From Nannobrachium achirus (Eukaryota > Chordata > Actinopteri > Myctophiformes > Myctophidae), in contig OY997644.1 of assembly GCA_963921795.1 (NCBI GenBank), positions 1,111,334-1,175,333 on the forward strand: a DNA stretch of 64,000 nucleotides, in the 5' to 3' direction. The notes below the pieces were generated by a model. It did not search any database. It was not told the origin of the DNA and worked only from the letters and a program-made list of their open reading frames with translations. Both the position numbers and the translations under genes were made by a program. Position 1 is the stretch's first letter; each line of letters begins with the position of its first letter. Of this stretch, positions 1 through 11,515 are shown in pieces.

Positions 1-955
1 ATTGTCTTGGAAGAGTTTCAGCAGCGGAAGTTATCAATTTGATTGGAATTTCTATATACTTTGGAGCCGAGGTACTGCCAGGCCAGTGGTCCAGGCCCAC
101 TTCACAGATCTAACACAAACCCCAGATGAACCTCTGGTTCCTGGATTGTGGGAGACAAAATGTTCCCTCTCCCAGACGTGGTCTACAGACGGTATGGCAT
201 ACATTTACCTGATCCTGTTAATCCCCCTTGGCTGCCTGACCGAACAGAGGGTTAAGTGGTCTTATTCGCAGATATAAATCAAGAGTCATCCTCATGGGAA
301 TATTGTTTACGTGGATTATATTTCCTTAGACTGTGATTATCTTTGGATGGTTGACATATAGCAGTGTGATTGACATTGTTGCATCCATGTCTAATCAATT
401 TAAAGTACTACAATAACAGAAAGTAGTAGTATAAAGGTAGAATTGCATTATCTTCTTGGGAATATATTTCAGAAACTCAAAAGGCAGAAATGATTATTCT
501 CCTTTGTCGAGACCTATAATACCAGACAAACACATATAATTCAAAGCATGGAGTGTACTGTAGCTGGACGTATGTATAATGTACTGTAGCTGTGTTGATG
601 TATGTAACAGATGTAGTAAGGTTAAAACAAATATCCGTTCCTTGACTTTGCACATATTTCATAGTGCTGCAACATATCGATTGATGAATTCATTTCTGGT
701 CTGGTAAAATTCTCCTGAATCTAATTGGAAAATACTTATTGTTGAATCTCACATGAAGTTGATCCACAATAGATTTGGAAATGTTTTGGGTGGGAAAGAA
801 GTTGGAAATTGAACCCAGATCAGTTTTAACAGTCCAGTAAACCTTTTTTGACCTTATTGGTCACTTTTGTCTTAAGAAAGCCATACCTTAGCAAAATACT
901 GATAACCAGTTGTACGTCAGCTCTATGAGTGAACAAATGACTCAAACCAATCAGA
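1..955. other. Intron or 5' flank, no gene seen
   Basis: The DNA is moderately AT-rich with no Cys-rich frame and no recognised repeat termini. The open frame at 2-277 has no similarity I recognise and no splice-bounded domain, so it is not called. Confidence 0.5.
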
Positions 956-963
956 AATGTTGC

Positions 964-1541
964 CAGGGACGTGCTGGCCATTGGGAAAAGCGGGACAACT
1001 CCTGAACGGCCGGTTCATTCCCGGCCGGTCCAGGCCGGCCATTAGGAAAAAATTAAAAATAAAATGTCGGCCTTCGTTCCATTTTGGGGGCTGGGCGGCC
1101 AACAAAGTAAATCGTCACTGTTGGACAGAAACCTCGTATCACCAAGTTTCAAATGTATAATTTTTTTCGCAAAGCAAAGCCCTGCTTCATCATATAAGGC
1201 CGTTGCACAAAAGTAGTGAAAACAGCAGATCTACAAGCACACAATGCCTTGCGGTGCGAGGCGTTGTGTGCTTGTAGATCGGCTGTTTTCACTAGTTTAA
1301 ATCATTTTTTAAATGATAAATACAAAACAAACGGTTTTGGACATACAAGGTTTCCACCCGACAACGACAAAATATAACTCATGTACAGTAATTGGCCCAC
1401 TGGCTTGTCACTTGTCATGATCTGAAATGGCAAATCTTTGAGTAGCAGCAGTGCTATAGAGAGAGATCTCTCTCTATAGCACGCAATGAGGGCCTCTCCA
1501 ACTCTTTTCCCGGGCTGAATCAGGGGCCCAGCATGTCCCTG
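964..1541. mobile_element. hAT-like MITE, CAGGGACGTGCTGG family
   Basis: The termini are CAGGGACGTGCTGG and its near complement at 1528-1541. The 8-bp TSD AATGTTGC stands at 956-963 and again at 1542-1549. Inside is a smaller repeat with GTCGGGTGGAAACC-type ends and, at about 1215-1296, the AGATCTACAAGC palindrome in a variant with GCACACA arms and a GCCTCGC tip. The same family is at 32635-33185. Confidence 0.85.
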
Positions 1542-1721
1542 AATGTTGCTACATGGTAGAGGAAGATGGGAGTTTTGGGAAGATGTGTCAGATTACTGAT
1601 ATGGTGTGATTCACCAGTTCCCTTTCTCAAACCTTTCACGGTGAGACCAACCCCACGTACGTAAGCACTAAGTGGACATCATGGAAAGCTGTGTCTGGGG
1701 CAACGGGGCTGTCATGAGTGT

Positions 1722-2328
1722 TTAACCCATTTAGGCCTAAAATTATTGGATGCTTTAACTATTAAAAAAATAGCAGATATACAAGCTCACAGCGCGGCAC
1801 CGAGTGCCGCGCTGCGAGCTTGTAGATCTGCTATTTTTGAAAAAGTCGGGAAAATGTGTACAAATCTTTGAATATATGTATTTTCAAAGCGAACGTTTGT
1901 AACTCAGATTTTGCTTCTGGGTGGTCCCTGGAACTAAATATTTTGAGATGGGGGTCTGTGGCCAAATACATATCATTTTGGGGGTCCTTCACGTGAAAAG
2001 GTTTGAGAACCACTGACATTAGTAGTCTCTCAGGAACAGACTAACTGAGCTCCATTTAAGTGAAAAGGACCTTTTCTTTGACGATGGCTGGCTAGATTGT
2101 TGACATAGAAACATCGTTTTTTTTTTTTAAACCCTAGAAGGATTCAAAAGACACTTATAGAATCGGGTCAAAATTCTAATTTTCATGATTTTTCAAAAAT
2201 AGCTGATCTACAAGCTCGCAGCGCGGCACTCGGTGCCGCGCTGTGAGCTTGTATATCTGCTATTTTTTCAATAGTTAAAGCATAAAATAATGATACACAA
2301 TAATGTGTACCCGTTCTGAATTGTTTAA
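1722..2328. mobile_element. TTAA-flanked MITE carrying two hairpins
   Basis: TTAA stands at both ends, with inverted termini TTAACCCATTTAG and CTGAATTGTTTAA. It carries two copies of the AAATAGCAGATCTACAAGCTC hairpin (about 1769-1838 and 2197-2268), each with the GCGCGGCAC/GTGCCGCGC tip. TTAA targeting is typical of piggyBac-like elements; no transposase is present. Confidence 0.75.
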
Positions 2329-2545
2329 TAACTCCCTGGAACCTGATAGTTTGGCACGTAGCTTGTGGTACGTATGGACACAAAGAGGCCTTATACGGTG
2401 CAGCCATAGTGTAGTGTCGGTTCAGTCAGATGTGACCTGGAGGGTTTACCAGGCTACTGTCACATGACATCATAGGGTGAGCTCTGAGTCAAGTCAGGTG
2501 AAGTCAGGTCTTGTTATACAGTTTCACCTAACTGTATAAAGCTAT

Positions 2546-2872
2546 TTAAAGGAAAACTTTGTTTAATACAACAAGGGTTCATATAATATTTTAGATTGTA
2601 ATTAGAGAAAAGAAAAAAATATTGTTAAAACTTTTTCATTTACTGCTTTCTATTGTTTTAGCGATTTTTGTATTTTGATTTCAGTGGGTGGGGGCATGCG
2701 TACAAAGTGGCTAAATATGACTTTATAGACACAATAAGCAGGGAATGTCTTTGTTACTATTTACACCAGCCCTCATAAGTCACATCTGCCCATAAAAGAT
2801 TGTGGTGCATCTTGGGAATGGGCTTATTGTGTCTAAAAATACATATTTATCCACGCTCATGCATGCCCCCAA
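2546..2872. mobile_element. TTAAAGGA-type MITE fragment
   Basis: It begins TTAAAGGAAAACTTTG and shares its body (AGATTGTAATT, TTTACTGCTTTCTAT, AGACACAATAAGC) with 62055-62310. An internal inverted repeat centres near 2780. Confidence 0.6.
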
Positions 2873-2877
2873 CCTTG

Positions 2878-3320
2878 CTGTGGGCAATGGGGGCGTGTTC
2901 TCTCCTCCACGTCATCAGTGCCCACACCCTATAGGTGGGGTTGGCGAAAGGGCCTTTCTGTGTGGAGTTTGCATGTTCTCCCCATGTCCCCTAGGGTTGG
3001 TACCCTCACAAAAACATGCGGTAATCCTGGTATCTATACTGCCTCCCCCTGGCCATCCGGGGCGCTTGATGATAGGGAAAGGAACTGGTTTTGAATAACG
3101 TGTTCCTTCCACGTGCTACGTCCAACCGGGGAAGCTCCCCCCTGTCAGGTGATAAGAAGCGGCCTGCTCACTCTCATGCATTGAAGGAAGCATGAGCTCA
3201 GTTCGGGGTTCTCCCCAGGTTGGCAGAGGGAGAGCAGAGCCCAGGATTACAGCTTAGGCAATTGGCACTGTGTGAAAAATGGGTTACGAGAATCATGGGA
3301 TAAAAATGTAGAAAAGTGAA
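2878..3320 (+). mobile_element. SINE fragment, 5' truncated
   Basis: It matches the body and tail of the SINE at 23578-24066 (GGGCCTTTCTGTGTGGAG, GCATGTTCTCCCC, then GGGTTAC near the end) but lacks the tRNA-derived head. Confidence 0.7.
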
Positions 3321-3657
3321 GTCGGCTCTGGCCTGTGTAATTATGGTTTTACCTTTTCTCTCCGTATCAGATTTGTTGGAGTATCATATTGACTTATTAA
3401 CCCAGTGTCAAGTGTTTACACAAACTCCCTAAGACTATGGTCCCAACATACTGGATTTTCGACAAATATTAAACAAATTAACAAACCGTAACAGGACAGA
3501 TTTATTGTATTGTAGTAAACCATCAATACATGTTGACATACCTTTTTAAATCTAATATGTTTGAAATTCTTTGAATTACTGGTTAATTAATAACAAAGTT
3601 ATCAAGAAAATTGGGGAGATGTTCAATAGAAATTTGATTTTGGTTGGCCTAATTGTA
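3321..3657. other. AT-rich intron, nothing recognised
   Basis: No long open frame, palindrome or known repeat terminus was seen. Confidence 0.4.
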
Positions 3658-3665
3658 CTGTATGC

Positions 3666-3950
3666 CAGGGGTTCCCAAACTTCTTTGTCTCAAGGCACCC
3701 CTAGAAATGTTTTTTTCATCCGAGGCACTCCGACATTATATTCATCATTTTCACTCCTTATATTTACTGCATATTTTAGCGATTATGTTGCGAGGAAAAC
3801 ATTGAGATAATAGCCATTTTGGTGAGAACTGCCTGAAAATAACATACTTCAAGTTTAAAATTATACCAAATAAAAAGATTGAAGTGTCGAAATAAATTCC
3901 AACTATTATCAAATTATCTTGTGGCACCCCTGGACTGCTGAAAACCCCTG
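3666..3950. mobile_element. hAT-like MITE, CAGGGGTTCCCAAAC termini
   Basis: The left end is CAGGGGTTCCCAAAC and the right end GAAAACCCCTG. The 8-bp TSD CTGTATGC is exact at 3658-3665 and 3951-3958. At 285 bp it has no coding capacity. Confidence 0.85.
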
Positions 3951-4182
3951 CTGTATGCGCACTGTGTGGCTTAAGGAAGGTCAATTTGATTTTTGAAAAA
4001 AGAAGTTGAAGTTCATGCCATATCTATAGTAACTGCCTTGACAAGTCATATTTTTAACTTATAGCGCTGATAGCAATGGCCTGCAGCAGTAACAGATGAG
4101 TCAAAACAATAAAAGTAGTAGCCAGAGACTACATTAACAACAGCTGGATAAGTTTTGTTTTCCGAGTCTAAAGCAGGAAACT

Positions 4183-4741
4183 TTAACCCATTTAGAACGG
4201 GTACACATTATTGTGTATCATTATGTTATGCTTTAACTATTGAAAAATAGCAGATATACAAGCTCACAGCGTGGCACCGAGTGCCGCGCTGCGAGCTTGT
4301 AGATCTGCTATTTTTGAAAAATCGTGAAAATTTGAATTTTGACCCGATTCTATAAGTGTCTTTTGAATTAAGGTTGAACTTTTTTTAAAAACCTATGTTT
4401 CTATGTCAGCAATCTGGCCAGCCATCGTCAAAGAAAAGGTTAACTGGAGCTCAGTTAGTCTGTTCTTGAGAGACTACTATGTCAGTGGTTCTCAAACCTT
4501 TTCATGTGAAGGACCACCAAAATGAAATGTATTTGGCCACGGACCCCCCATCTCAAAATATTTCGTTCCAGGGACCACCCAGAAGCAATTTTTTTTTCAA
4601 AACGTTCGCTTTGAAAATTATATATTCAAAGATTTGCACACATTTTCACGACTTTAAAAAAAATTGCAGATCTACAAGCTCGCAGCGCGGCACTCGGTGC
4701 CGCGCTGTGAGCTTGTAGATCTGCTATTTTTCACTGGTTAA
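4183..4741. mobile_element. TTAA-flanked MITE carrying two hairpins
   Basis: TTAA stands at both ends. The left terminus is TTAACCCATTTAGAACGGG. Two GCAGATCTACAAGCTC hairpins (about 4244-4316 and 4663-4732) sit near the ends, and hAT-like text (CAGTGGTTCTCAAACC) lies between them, as in 1722-2328. Confidence 0.75.
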
Positions 4742-5126
4742 GGAGCATCCCTCACTGTCCAACAGTATGTTAGATGGCTATTGGAACTTTTATTTCATTG
4801 TAAAGAACAAAAACTCCCAACTAGAACAGATGGAAGGTCAAGTCAACTGCAGGTATTCATCTGAGGCAGGGTTTAAAAGCCCATAATGGGAGATAATTAG
4901 CAGAGGCGCTGACAGCAGAAGCTATTGTGTTTTCATTCACAATGGTTTACTTTGTTTATGATCAAAATGTCCACCATTCATTCCTCATTTTGTGACAATT
5001 AGCCTGACTTGTCCAGTGGACTCATATGAACCAGCATGTCCAGGTGCTCTGGGGTTTTTAAGCCCACATGCAGTGAAGTAAAGCTGTAGTATACAGTAGT
5101 TTGAAGCTACAACTTACTGTCCATGC
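4742..5126. other. Intron, nothing recognised
   Basis: About 385 bp without a frame, splice-bounded Cys-rich segment or repeat boundary that I can identify. Confidence 0.4.
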
Positions 5127-5134
5127 CTCTACTG

Positions 5135-5586
5135 TAGGGCTGCATCGATTAATCGTAATCAAAACAATTAGTTGACGACTAATTTAGTAATCGTAATCAT
5201 ATCGGGAACTAATCGCACGGAATACCGTGCAGGAATATAGGGTCAAGAACAAAAAATATGACTTGAATATTTATTTCTAAATTACCTATTTGAAAAGAAT
5301 ACTGTTACCCTTTAGCCTGACACATTTGTAGATATTCTTTAACCAGTATGCAGTCAGAAAAAGGTATTTATTCTCTGTCTTTTATTAAGAACCCAATCGG
5401 CAGCTGAGCAAAATGTAATAAATGAATTATTCATCTTTAATGTCTTTTTCGTTAGTTAAAGCATGTCTACAACAAACTGAAATCGAAGGTATAAGGTAAT
5501 AGCTAAATAAATGCCACAGTCCGATTAATCGATTAATGGTTTAAATAATCGACCGATTATGAAAATAATCGTTAGTTGCAGCCCTA
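5135..5586. mobile_element. hAT-like MITE, TAGGGCTGCA termini
   Basis: The termini are TAGGGCTGCA and TGCAGCCCTA, with AT-rich ATTAATCGATTA-type subterminal repeats. The 8-bp TSD CTCTACTG is exact at 5127-5134 and 5587-5594. Confidence 0.88.
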
Positions 5587-5904
5587 CTCTACTGCTTTTG
5601 ATTTTATATCACCAGTGGAGATTATGTTTTATTCCAGCTTCTGATTAGACTGAATTAAGTAAGGAAGTTATTACTGTAGGTTGGACAAGCTTGTGAAGTA
5701 AGCCATACCTTTGAGTTTATTGCATTGAGCTATATGAAATATAGGAACAATGTTAAAACCCTGTCAAAAGGATTTTCACCAGTGGCACTTGAAGCAAAGC
5801 AACACCCAGGTGTTGCAAATGAAAGACTGAAAAGGCTGCTGCTGTGTGCGTCATGTATGTGCTTGCGTGTATCTAGAGGCTTCCTACACACAGTAAAGTC
5901 ACCT

Positions 5905-6113
5905 GCCCTCTCCTTGTTCTAGGGGAATGAAGGGGGAGAGTAGAATCCAATTCATTCCCTATGGAAGTCACATGGTTTCATGCATCTTCCAAGCCTCTTG
6001 GCTTAAAGCGACGACGCCCTACCCCAAGAGGCTTGCTAGAGGCATGAAACCATGTGACTTCCATAGGGAATGAATTGATTCCGCTCTCCCCCCTCTTTCC
6101 CCTAGGACAGGGA
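5905..6113. repeat. Inverted repeat (foldback)
   Basis: The two arms, about 85 bp each, include CATTCCCTATGGAAGTCACA on the left and its complement near 6053-6073, with a loop around 6000. Probably a MITE; no clear TSD. Confidence 0.65.
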
Positions 6114-6325
6114 AAGGGTATATCACTCTGTAGTGTGAATGCAGCCTGAGTGCTTGTGCATGCGTGCTGTGCTTGTCTCTCCGTGCGTGTGCATGAGTCG
6201 TGAGTGTGTGAGTGCGTTCACGCTTTGCCTTCCTGTTGCCGTGCATTCATAAGTTTCAGGTGTGAGGGTGCATGTGCGTGCACATCGCAATGCACGCAGC
6301 GCTGGCCAGTGTGTGCATGCGTATC

Positions 6326-6581
6326 TTAAAGGAGCTATAGTCAACTTTTTCTTGAAAAACGGATGCTAAAATAAAAAATAATGTTTCGAAAATATTTTAT
6401 AAAAAAATAAGCTTCATATATGTGTTTCTATTCAAAGATGACCACAAAAAGCGTAAAAGAATGATAAAATAATCATTTTGGCCATTGTCAGACCGACACT
6501 TTGTTTACATTCTAGTCTATAGACTAGGATGTAAACAAAGTGTCGGCCCTACAATGAAAAAGTTGACTATAGCTCCTTTAA
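6326..6581. mobile_element. TTAA MITE, piggyBac-like termini
   Basis: Perfect TTAA ends are followed by the inverted termini AAGGAGCTATAGTCAAC and its complement. An inner palindrome (CACTTTGTTTACAT and its complement) centres near 6520. Confidence 0.8.
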
Positions 6582-7167
6582 GCCTACTTTGGGACCACGC
6601 AAGTTGGGAATGCCAATCCCCAAAGGGTACACTTTATACCTGTATGTTTGTCTGTGTCCCTTTTATGCCCATATATGTATGTGAGGCATGCCCAAATATG
6701 AATTCCATGCCAGTCTATGACAACATTACAATCAAGGTACTCCGTATTATGAGGATTTGGGGAATTCTCTTTTTTTTTATGCCAGTGACTTTCCACTTTC
6801 CAGTTGCATTGCACATCACAGTTTGTAGACATTTGTTACACACCAGTGTCCACCCTGGTTTGAGCAGAGTTTTTAATGACCACCTCTCCATATATGGCCA
6901 ATTTGCCCATGTCACTTTTGAGACTGTCTGTCAGTCAGAACCCTAAAGCATATTACTACGTTAGTGACTGTTTGTGTGATGAATATTTATTTTTTGAGAT
7001 GCAGGTTTATGAAGCTGCATCATTCTATGACGTGTTTGGTTTCGCATGTTTGTGATGATACATGAAATACTCCATATTTGGGTATTTTGCATTTGTGACG
7101 TCCACTGCCTACAAGGGTCAATTTTACGTCGGCAGTGGAGCACCCTTCATTGATTAAAAAGGGAGCA

Positions 7168-7241
7168 TTCCCAGCGCTGACACTGACGAACCCGGGTCTC
7201 CCGCGTGAAAGTCCAATATCTTAACCATCACCCCAAAGGGA
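7168..7241 (-). pseudogene. tRNA-like relic
   Basis: On the minus strand the text TGATGGTTAAGATATTGGAC resembles an A-box arm and CCCGGGTTCG a T arm, about 45 bp apart, with a weak acceptor stem (TCCCTTTGG / CGCTGGGA). Mismatches in the stem and T loop make a working tRNA unlikely; a SINE head is the alternative. Confidence 0.35.
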
Positions 7242-7387
7242 TATCCCTATGGAACGAGAGCAGATACTAGACTTTTGGGGCTTCAGGCTGGGGCTGCGAC
7301 TCTCTCCGCCACACATATAGCCTATTAGCTTTTGACAGACCCGTTTCAATACTGTACGTACGTACATTTTTTTTTTTTTTTTTTTTA

Positions 7388-7500
7388 AGATTAGTTTTTG
7401 GGGCTTTTTATGCCTTTATTTGACAGGCAATGGGGAGAGAGACAGGGAATGACATGCGGCAAAGGTCGTCCGGACCCGGAATCGAACCTGCGCCGCCGCC
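7388..7500 (-). mobile_element. SINE fragment
   Basis: Read on the minus strand it has a B-box-like GGTTCGATTCC, then TGTCATTCCCTGTCTCTC and an AATAAAGGCATAAAAAG tail, a tRNA-derived layout frequent in fish. Confidence 0.6.
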
Positions 7501-7689
7501 AGGCTACACAAAGCCCATGTGGTATGCCGTGCAAAAATCTGGATGACTATATACAAAAAAGATGACTATTTAAAGCTCTATTATGTAATTTATGTTGTGA
7601 ATGAAATGTTATTTTGTCCAATCAGTATGTTAATACAATATAACTACAATTGGGGTGGTTGTAATTGGTATCCCTGCTCTTCTATTGAT

Positions 7690-7714
7690 ACATTTAGATT
7701 GATTGGTTGATTGG

Positions 7715-7767
<53 letters not shown>

Positions 7768-9180
7768 GAATTTATTCGAAATTTGCAATAGAAAAAAGTA
7801 CAGTTTCATGACAGCACAAATCACTGGTACGAAGAAAAGAAAGAAAGCTCTACGGAGGAAGGAACCACACTTTATGTATCTCATATAACATTGAATGATA
7901 GACGGATAGAACACAGTATCTAGGATTATCTAGGATAACATCAATTTCAAAAGCAGAAAAAAGGGGGGTAGCAGCATGGGGGCTTAGTCTATTTACAAGT
8001 CACGAGTAGAAGCTGCCTGAAGGTGACTTTTCATACCAATTTTGAAGGAGGCTAGGGATTTGCTCTCCTTTAAGGCTTGTGGGAGGGCGTTCCACATGTT
8101 GATGGTATAGCAGGAGAACAAATTAGAGCCTTGTTTAGTGTTAAATCTACGTTGAACATGATTGGTGGAGCTGCCTCTGGTGTTGTGATCTTGAACATCC
8201 TTGACCTTTAGGAAGTAGTTTGTCAGGTACTGTACATGGGTATCTTGGAGGTGTAGTGTATCTTGTACACCAGGCCCATTGCAAGATGCTGTACTCTGTC
8301 AGCTACTGTGAGCCACCCCACGCTTTCGTGGTGATGATCGTTAAGGTAGGCCCGAGGAGGAAGACCAAGCACAACCCTAATTAGTTTGTTCTGGGCTGTT
8401 TGGAGCTTTAAAGCAGAATAAAGAGTTTTCTGCTGACATAAGCAGGAATCATGCAATTGCTTATTTTTATTTTTTATTTTTATTTTATTATATTCAGTTG
8501 GCTAACAATGCTCCCTAAAAAGATCTAGTCTCTGTGGTGCTTCTAGGAGTCGCAGTCTGCCTCCAAAACTATTATTTTATCTGCAAGAAGCTCTGTCATT
8601 AGCAGCTCATTGGTGCATGAACCAGCCGACCGGGGCTAAAAGGATTGACAGACAGGTCAACCAATCTGAACAAGAACAAGAGGCGGTCCTGATTGGTCTG
8701 TTATTTTGGTGGGCACCCAGTTTAATCGACCAATGACAGAACTTCTCACAGATAAGAAATAATAGATTTGGAGGCAGATTGTAGCCCCAGGAAGTGTCAC
8801 ACAGACAACATGTCTTTAGGAAGCATTGTAGCCCGCCTGAATAAAATAAAATTTAAATGTTTTTTTTTTTTAAATAAGCAATTGCATGATTCCTGCTTAT
8901 GTCAGCAGAAAACTGCTGATTTCTGCTTCAACTTTAAGGCAGCTGAGGCATCGCGATACCAAACAAGTATTCCATAATCAATAAGGGGGGGCCCAATAAG
9001 AGCACCTCCTAGGGTCTTAATTTAATATTGATCAGCGGGGCAACCCTTTGCAAGAAACAAATTTGTTGGTTGACTTTATTGATTACCTTGGTAGTAATTT
9101 TTTCACTGGATAGGTTGGCCTCCAGGATGCAACCCAGGTAGCAGATGTGTTTTTTTTCTTGCTATCACAGTGTCACCTAC
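7690..9180 (-). pseudogene. Non-LTR retrotransposon 3' end, reverse transcriptase C-terminus
   Basis: On the minus strand, from 9180 downward, it reads LGCILEANLSSEKITTKVIN and IDYGILVWYRDASAA; after an interruption it reads LQTAQNKLIRVVLGLPPRA, GWLTVADRVQHLAMGLVYK, HNTRGSSTN and WNALPQALKESKSLASFK, ending at a stop near 8000. This is the thumb and C-terminal part of a LINE ORF2. The 3' end is AATAAATTC followed by a (TCAA)n tail (7690-7766 on the plus strand), a tail type used by L2/CR1-like LINEs. The element is 5' truncated and split by a foldback, so it cannot be active. Confidence 0.75.
8407..8937. mobile_element. Foldback MITE inside the LINE
   Basis: Perfect 42-bp inner arms (8425-8466 and 8872-8913) contain GACATAAGCAGGAATCATGC and its complement. 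A second pair of inverted arms lies further in, around AAGCTCTGTCATT and AATGACAGAACTT. It splits the LINE frame, so it arrived later. Confidence 0.75.
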
Positions 9181-9181
9181 T

Positions 9182-9867
9182 TTAACTCATTGAGTGCCAG
9201 CGCCCTCTAGGGGCCAAAGAATGCCAGCGCATCTCTCATAGGCGAGCGCTTTAGCTTCCAGGACCTAACCTTCCAGGACCTCACGTGCTCACGTTCATGC
9301 ACGGCATGGAAATGTCCCGGATGAAGATGCTAACAGAATGGCTATTCCCATTTTGTCATCTAAAAGATAATTTTTGGGCGATTTCGCCGTAAATAAACCT
9401 CGCGCCGCTTCCAGAGCACACAATCCAGAGATATAAGCCTTTAAAGATGTGGTCTTTCATTGGATTAGGCGGAGATTGGCGATTGCGTTCGCAAATTACG
9501 GCCGGCCGGGAGGTTGCTAGCTTTCGGCTAGTAGCTAGAAAAATCAGGCCAGGCTTCAGAAGGCCTCTTATCATTTTATTCATGTAATTAAAAAAAGCCG
9601 GACTACTTCGGGATCGGCACACTCGTGTACTCATCGGAAGCGGCGCCGAACATCGGGTGAACATTGGGGAGCTCAAAAATGTATTTTAAACCATTTTTAA
9701 TGGAATATATCGTCGGACAGAGTAGAATGGCTAACTGGCTAGCGGCTAGCGAGCCAGGACCACCCACGACTCTACAAGCAGCTCGGGGTAAGTGAATTAA
9801 TAAAAAGAAATTTGTATTGGATTGAAATAAAGCCGAACTAGTTCGGGATCGGCACAGTATGAGTTAA
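9182..9867. mobile_element. TTAA MITE with GAACTAGTTCGG motif
   Basis: The ends are TTAACTCATTGAGTGCC and GGCACAGTATGAGTTAA. Near the right end is the palindromic motif GAACTAGTTCGG. A relative occupies 57960-58465. Confidence 0.65.
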
Positions 9868-9956
9868 TTGTGAAGTTCTCAACTTCACCTTTTGACACAG
9901 TCCTATTTCTGGTTTGACACACATTTTGACCTTCAGTTTCTCCCCAGAGCAAGCAG

Positions 9957-10575
9957 ACAGGCTCTATTAGCTCAGTGGTAAAACTGTCAGCCCTTGCACA
10001 GGAGACCTGAGTTCATACACAGTAGGTCAGAGTGGCTGCTTGGGAACCGGAAGGTTCCCAGTTCGATCCCAGGCTCCCCCAGAGTTAATGTCAAAGTGTC
10101 CTTGAGCAAGACTCTGAACCCCTAGCCTGGGACGGCTTCCAATTTTGGGCTTTTGATCCGGTCGGGAGCGGATGGTATCCTACGTCATTTTGTATTCAAA
10201 ACGGACTACAGTTTGGCAGGAAACACCAAACCGGAAACAGTTTTAACCACTACTTGCGCATGCGCTACTGGGTTGAAACTGTTTCCGGTTTGGTGTTTCC
10301 TGCCAAAGTGTAGTCCGTTTTGAATACAAAATGACGTAGGATACCATCCGGTCTAGACCGGATCAAACAACCCGTTTAGTAAACGAAGACCAGGCTTTCC
10401 CCCAGTGGAAAGCCTGGTGACGCAAGACTCTGAACCCCTAGTTGCTCCCGGTGAGCAGGTTGGTGCCTTGCATGGTTTCCTCTGCCATTGGTGTATGAAT
10501 GTGTGTGAATGGGTGAATGTAATGCACAGTCAATGTAGAGCGCCTTGGATAAAGGCATTATATGCACCGTTTACC
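9957..10575 (+). mobile_element. tRNA-derived SINE split by a palindrome
   Basis: The 5' part has tRNA-like text (TTAGCTCAGTGG, then GGTTCCCAGTTCGATCCC) followed by TGTCCTTGAGCAAGACTC. The 3' part resumes at 10422 (TTGCTCCCGGTGAGCAGG) and ends GATAAAGGCATTATATGCACC. The same SINE is at 24360-24616 and, truncated, at 62824-62942. Confidence 0.7.
10126..10421. mobile_element. Palindromic insert in SINE with 20-bp flanking direct repeat
   Basis: Arms of about 95 bp (10157-10250 and 10280-10370) fold back around TGCGCATGCGC. A second hairpin, ACCAGGCTTTCC and its complement, lies at 10389-10418. The 20 bases at 10106-10125 are exactly repeated at 10422-10441. Confidence 0.7.
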
Positions 10576-11040
10576 TAGTGCAGTTTTAAAGAAGAATAAC
10601 CTTCTTTTAAAACATTTAGCTGTTACTGGAGGGTGCTTCTCAACCTTGACAAAGGGGTAGAAAAGAAACATTTATAGAGCACATTTAAAACCAACTTTCT
10701 TTGTACCAAAGTGCTGTACAGACACTTCAACAGCACATTCACCAATATACAATATAAACAATAGTAAAACAATAATACAAAAATAGTCAAAAGATTTAAG
10801 ATCCAGTGCCTGTTAAATTGAAACCAACCTGTTCACCTGACAAACCATCTGCCTATAGTCATCCTGACACAATAATTTAATACATTTAGCTACATTTACA
10901 TTAGCCTACATGATGCATCTAGTTCTCTCCTTTATCTCACCAAGTTGTCATCTTTTTCTAGCCTCGCGTAGCCAGACAATATCACACTGCGAGGGCAACT
11001 TGCAATGGCAGATAGATTGTTGTGTTGTATTCTATTGAAA
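10576..11040. other. Intron, nothing recognised
   Basis: About 465 bp with short AT-rich simple stretches and no frame or element terminus identified. Confidence 0.4.
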
Positions 11041-11398
11041 CTAGTAAGACTCCCTAATCGGGAGATAAGCGACCATCAGGTCGCATACACAAAACTTTAG
11101 AAGGCAATGGTAGCCAATCAGGAGGGAATATGGGAAATGGGACAGATCCATGTTGATGACATGACTTTAGAGATACTGTGTACCGCTTTGCGTGATTTTA
11201 GGGCAAAATCTGTAGGAGCAGTGTCCGAAAAACTGTCTTGCAAGAATCTGCCTCATGGTGGCGCTAGAAGAGGTGCATGTGAGAAATGAGAGGTTGTGGT
11301 TTGGCAGCCAAGGAGCGTGTGTGCAAAGTTTGGCATGGATCGGGGCAACGGTGGCGGAGATATGAGTAGGGCAAAAGTGTGACGTGGCGTGACAGACT

Positions 11399-11445
<47 letters not shown>

Positions 11446-11515
11446 TGACAGACAGACAGACAGACAGACTGACAGCCGGTGGAGGTTTTGATAGTAACTG
11501 CGACCTGCCGGTCGC
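11041..11515 (-). mobile_element. Helitron-like element, minus strand (tentative)
   Basis: Read on the minus strand the 3' end is a CTCCCGATTAGGGAG hairpin followed by TCTTACTAG with T next to it, a Helitron-type terminus. Each end also has a GCGACC/GGTCGC hairpin (about 11068-11084 and 11496-11515). A (CAGA)n tract lies inside at 11398-11472. The 5' TC end is not certain. Confidence 0.45.
11398..11475. repeat. (GACA)n microsatellite
   Basis: About 18 near-perfect tetranucleotides, interrupted twice by CTGA. Confidence 0.95.

Noticed and set aside
9957..10020. tRNA-like text TTAGCTCAGTGG
   Set aside because: It is the head of a SINE; the T arm and acceptor stem do not pair, so no tRNA gene is called.
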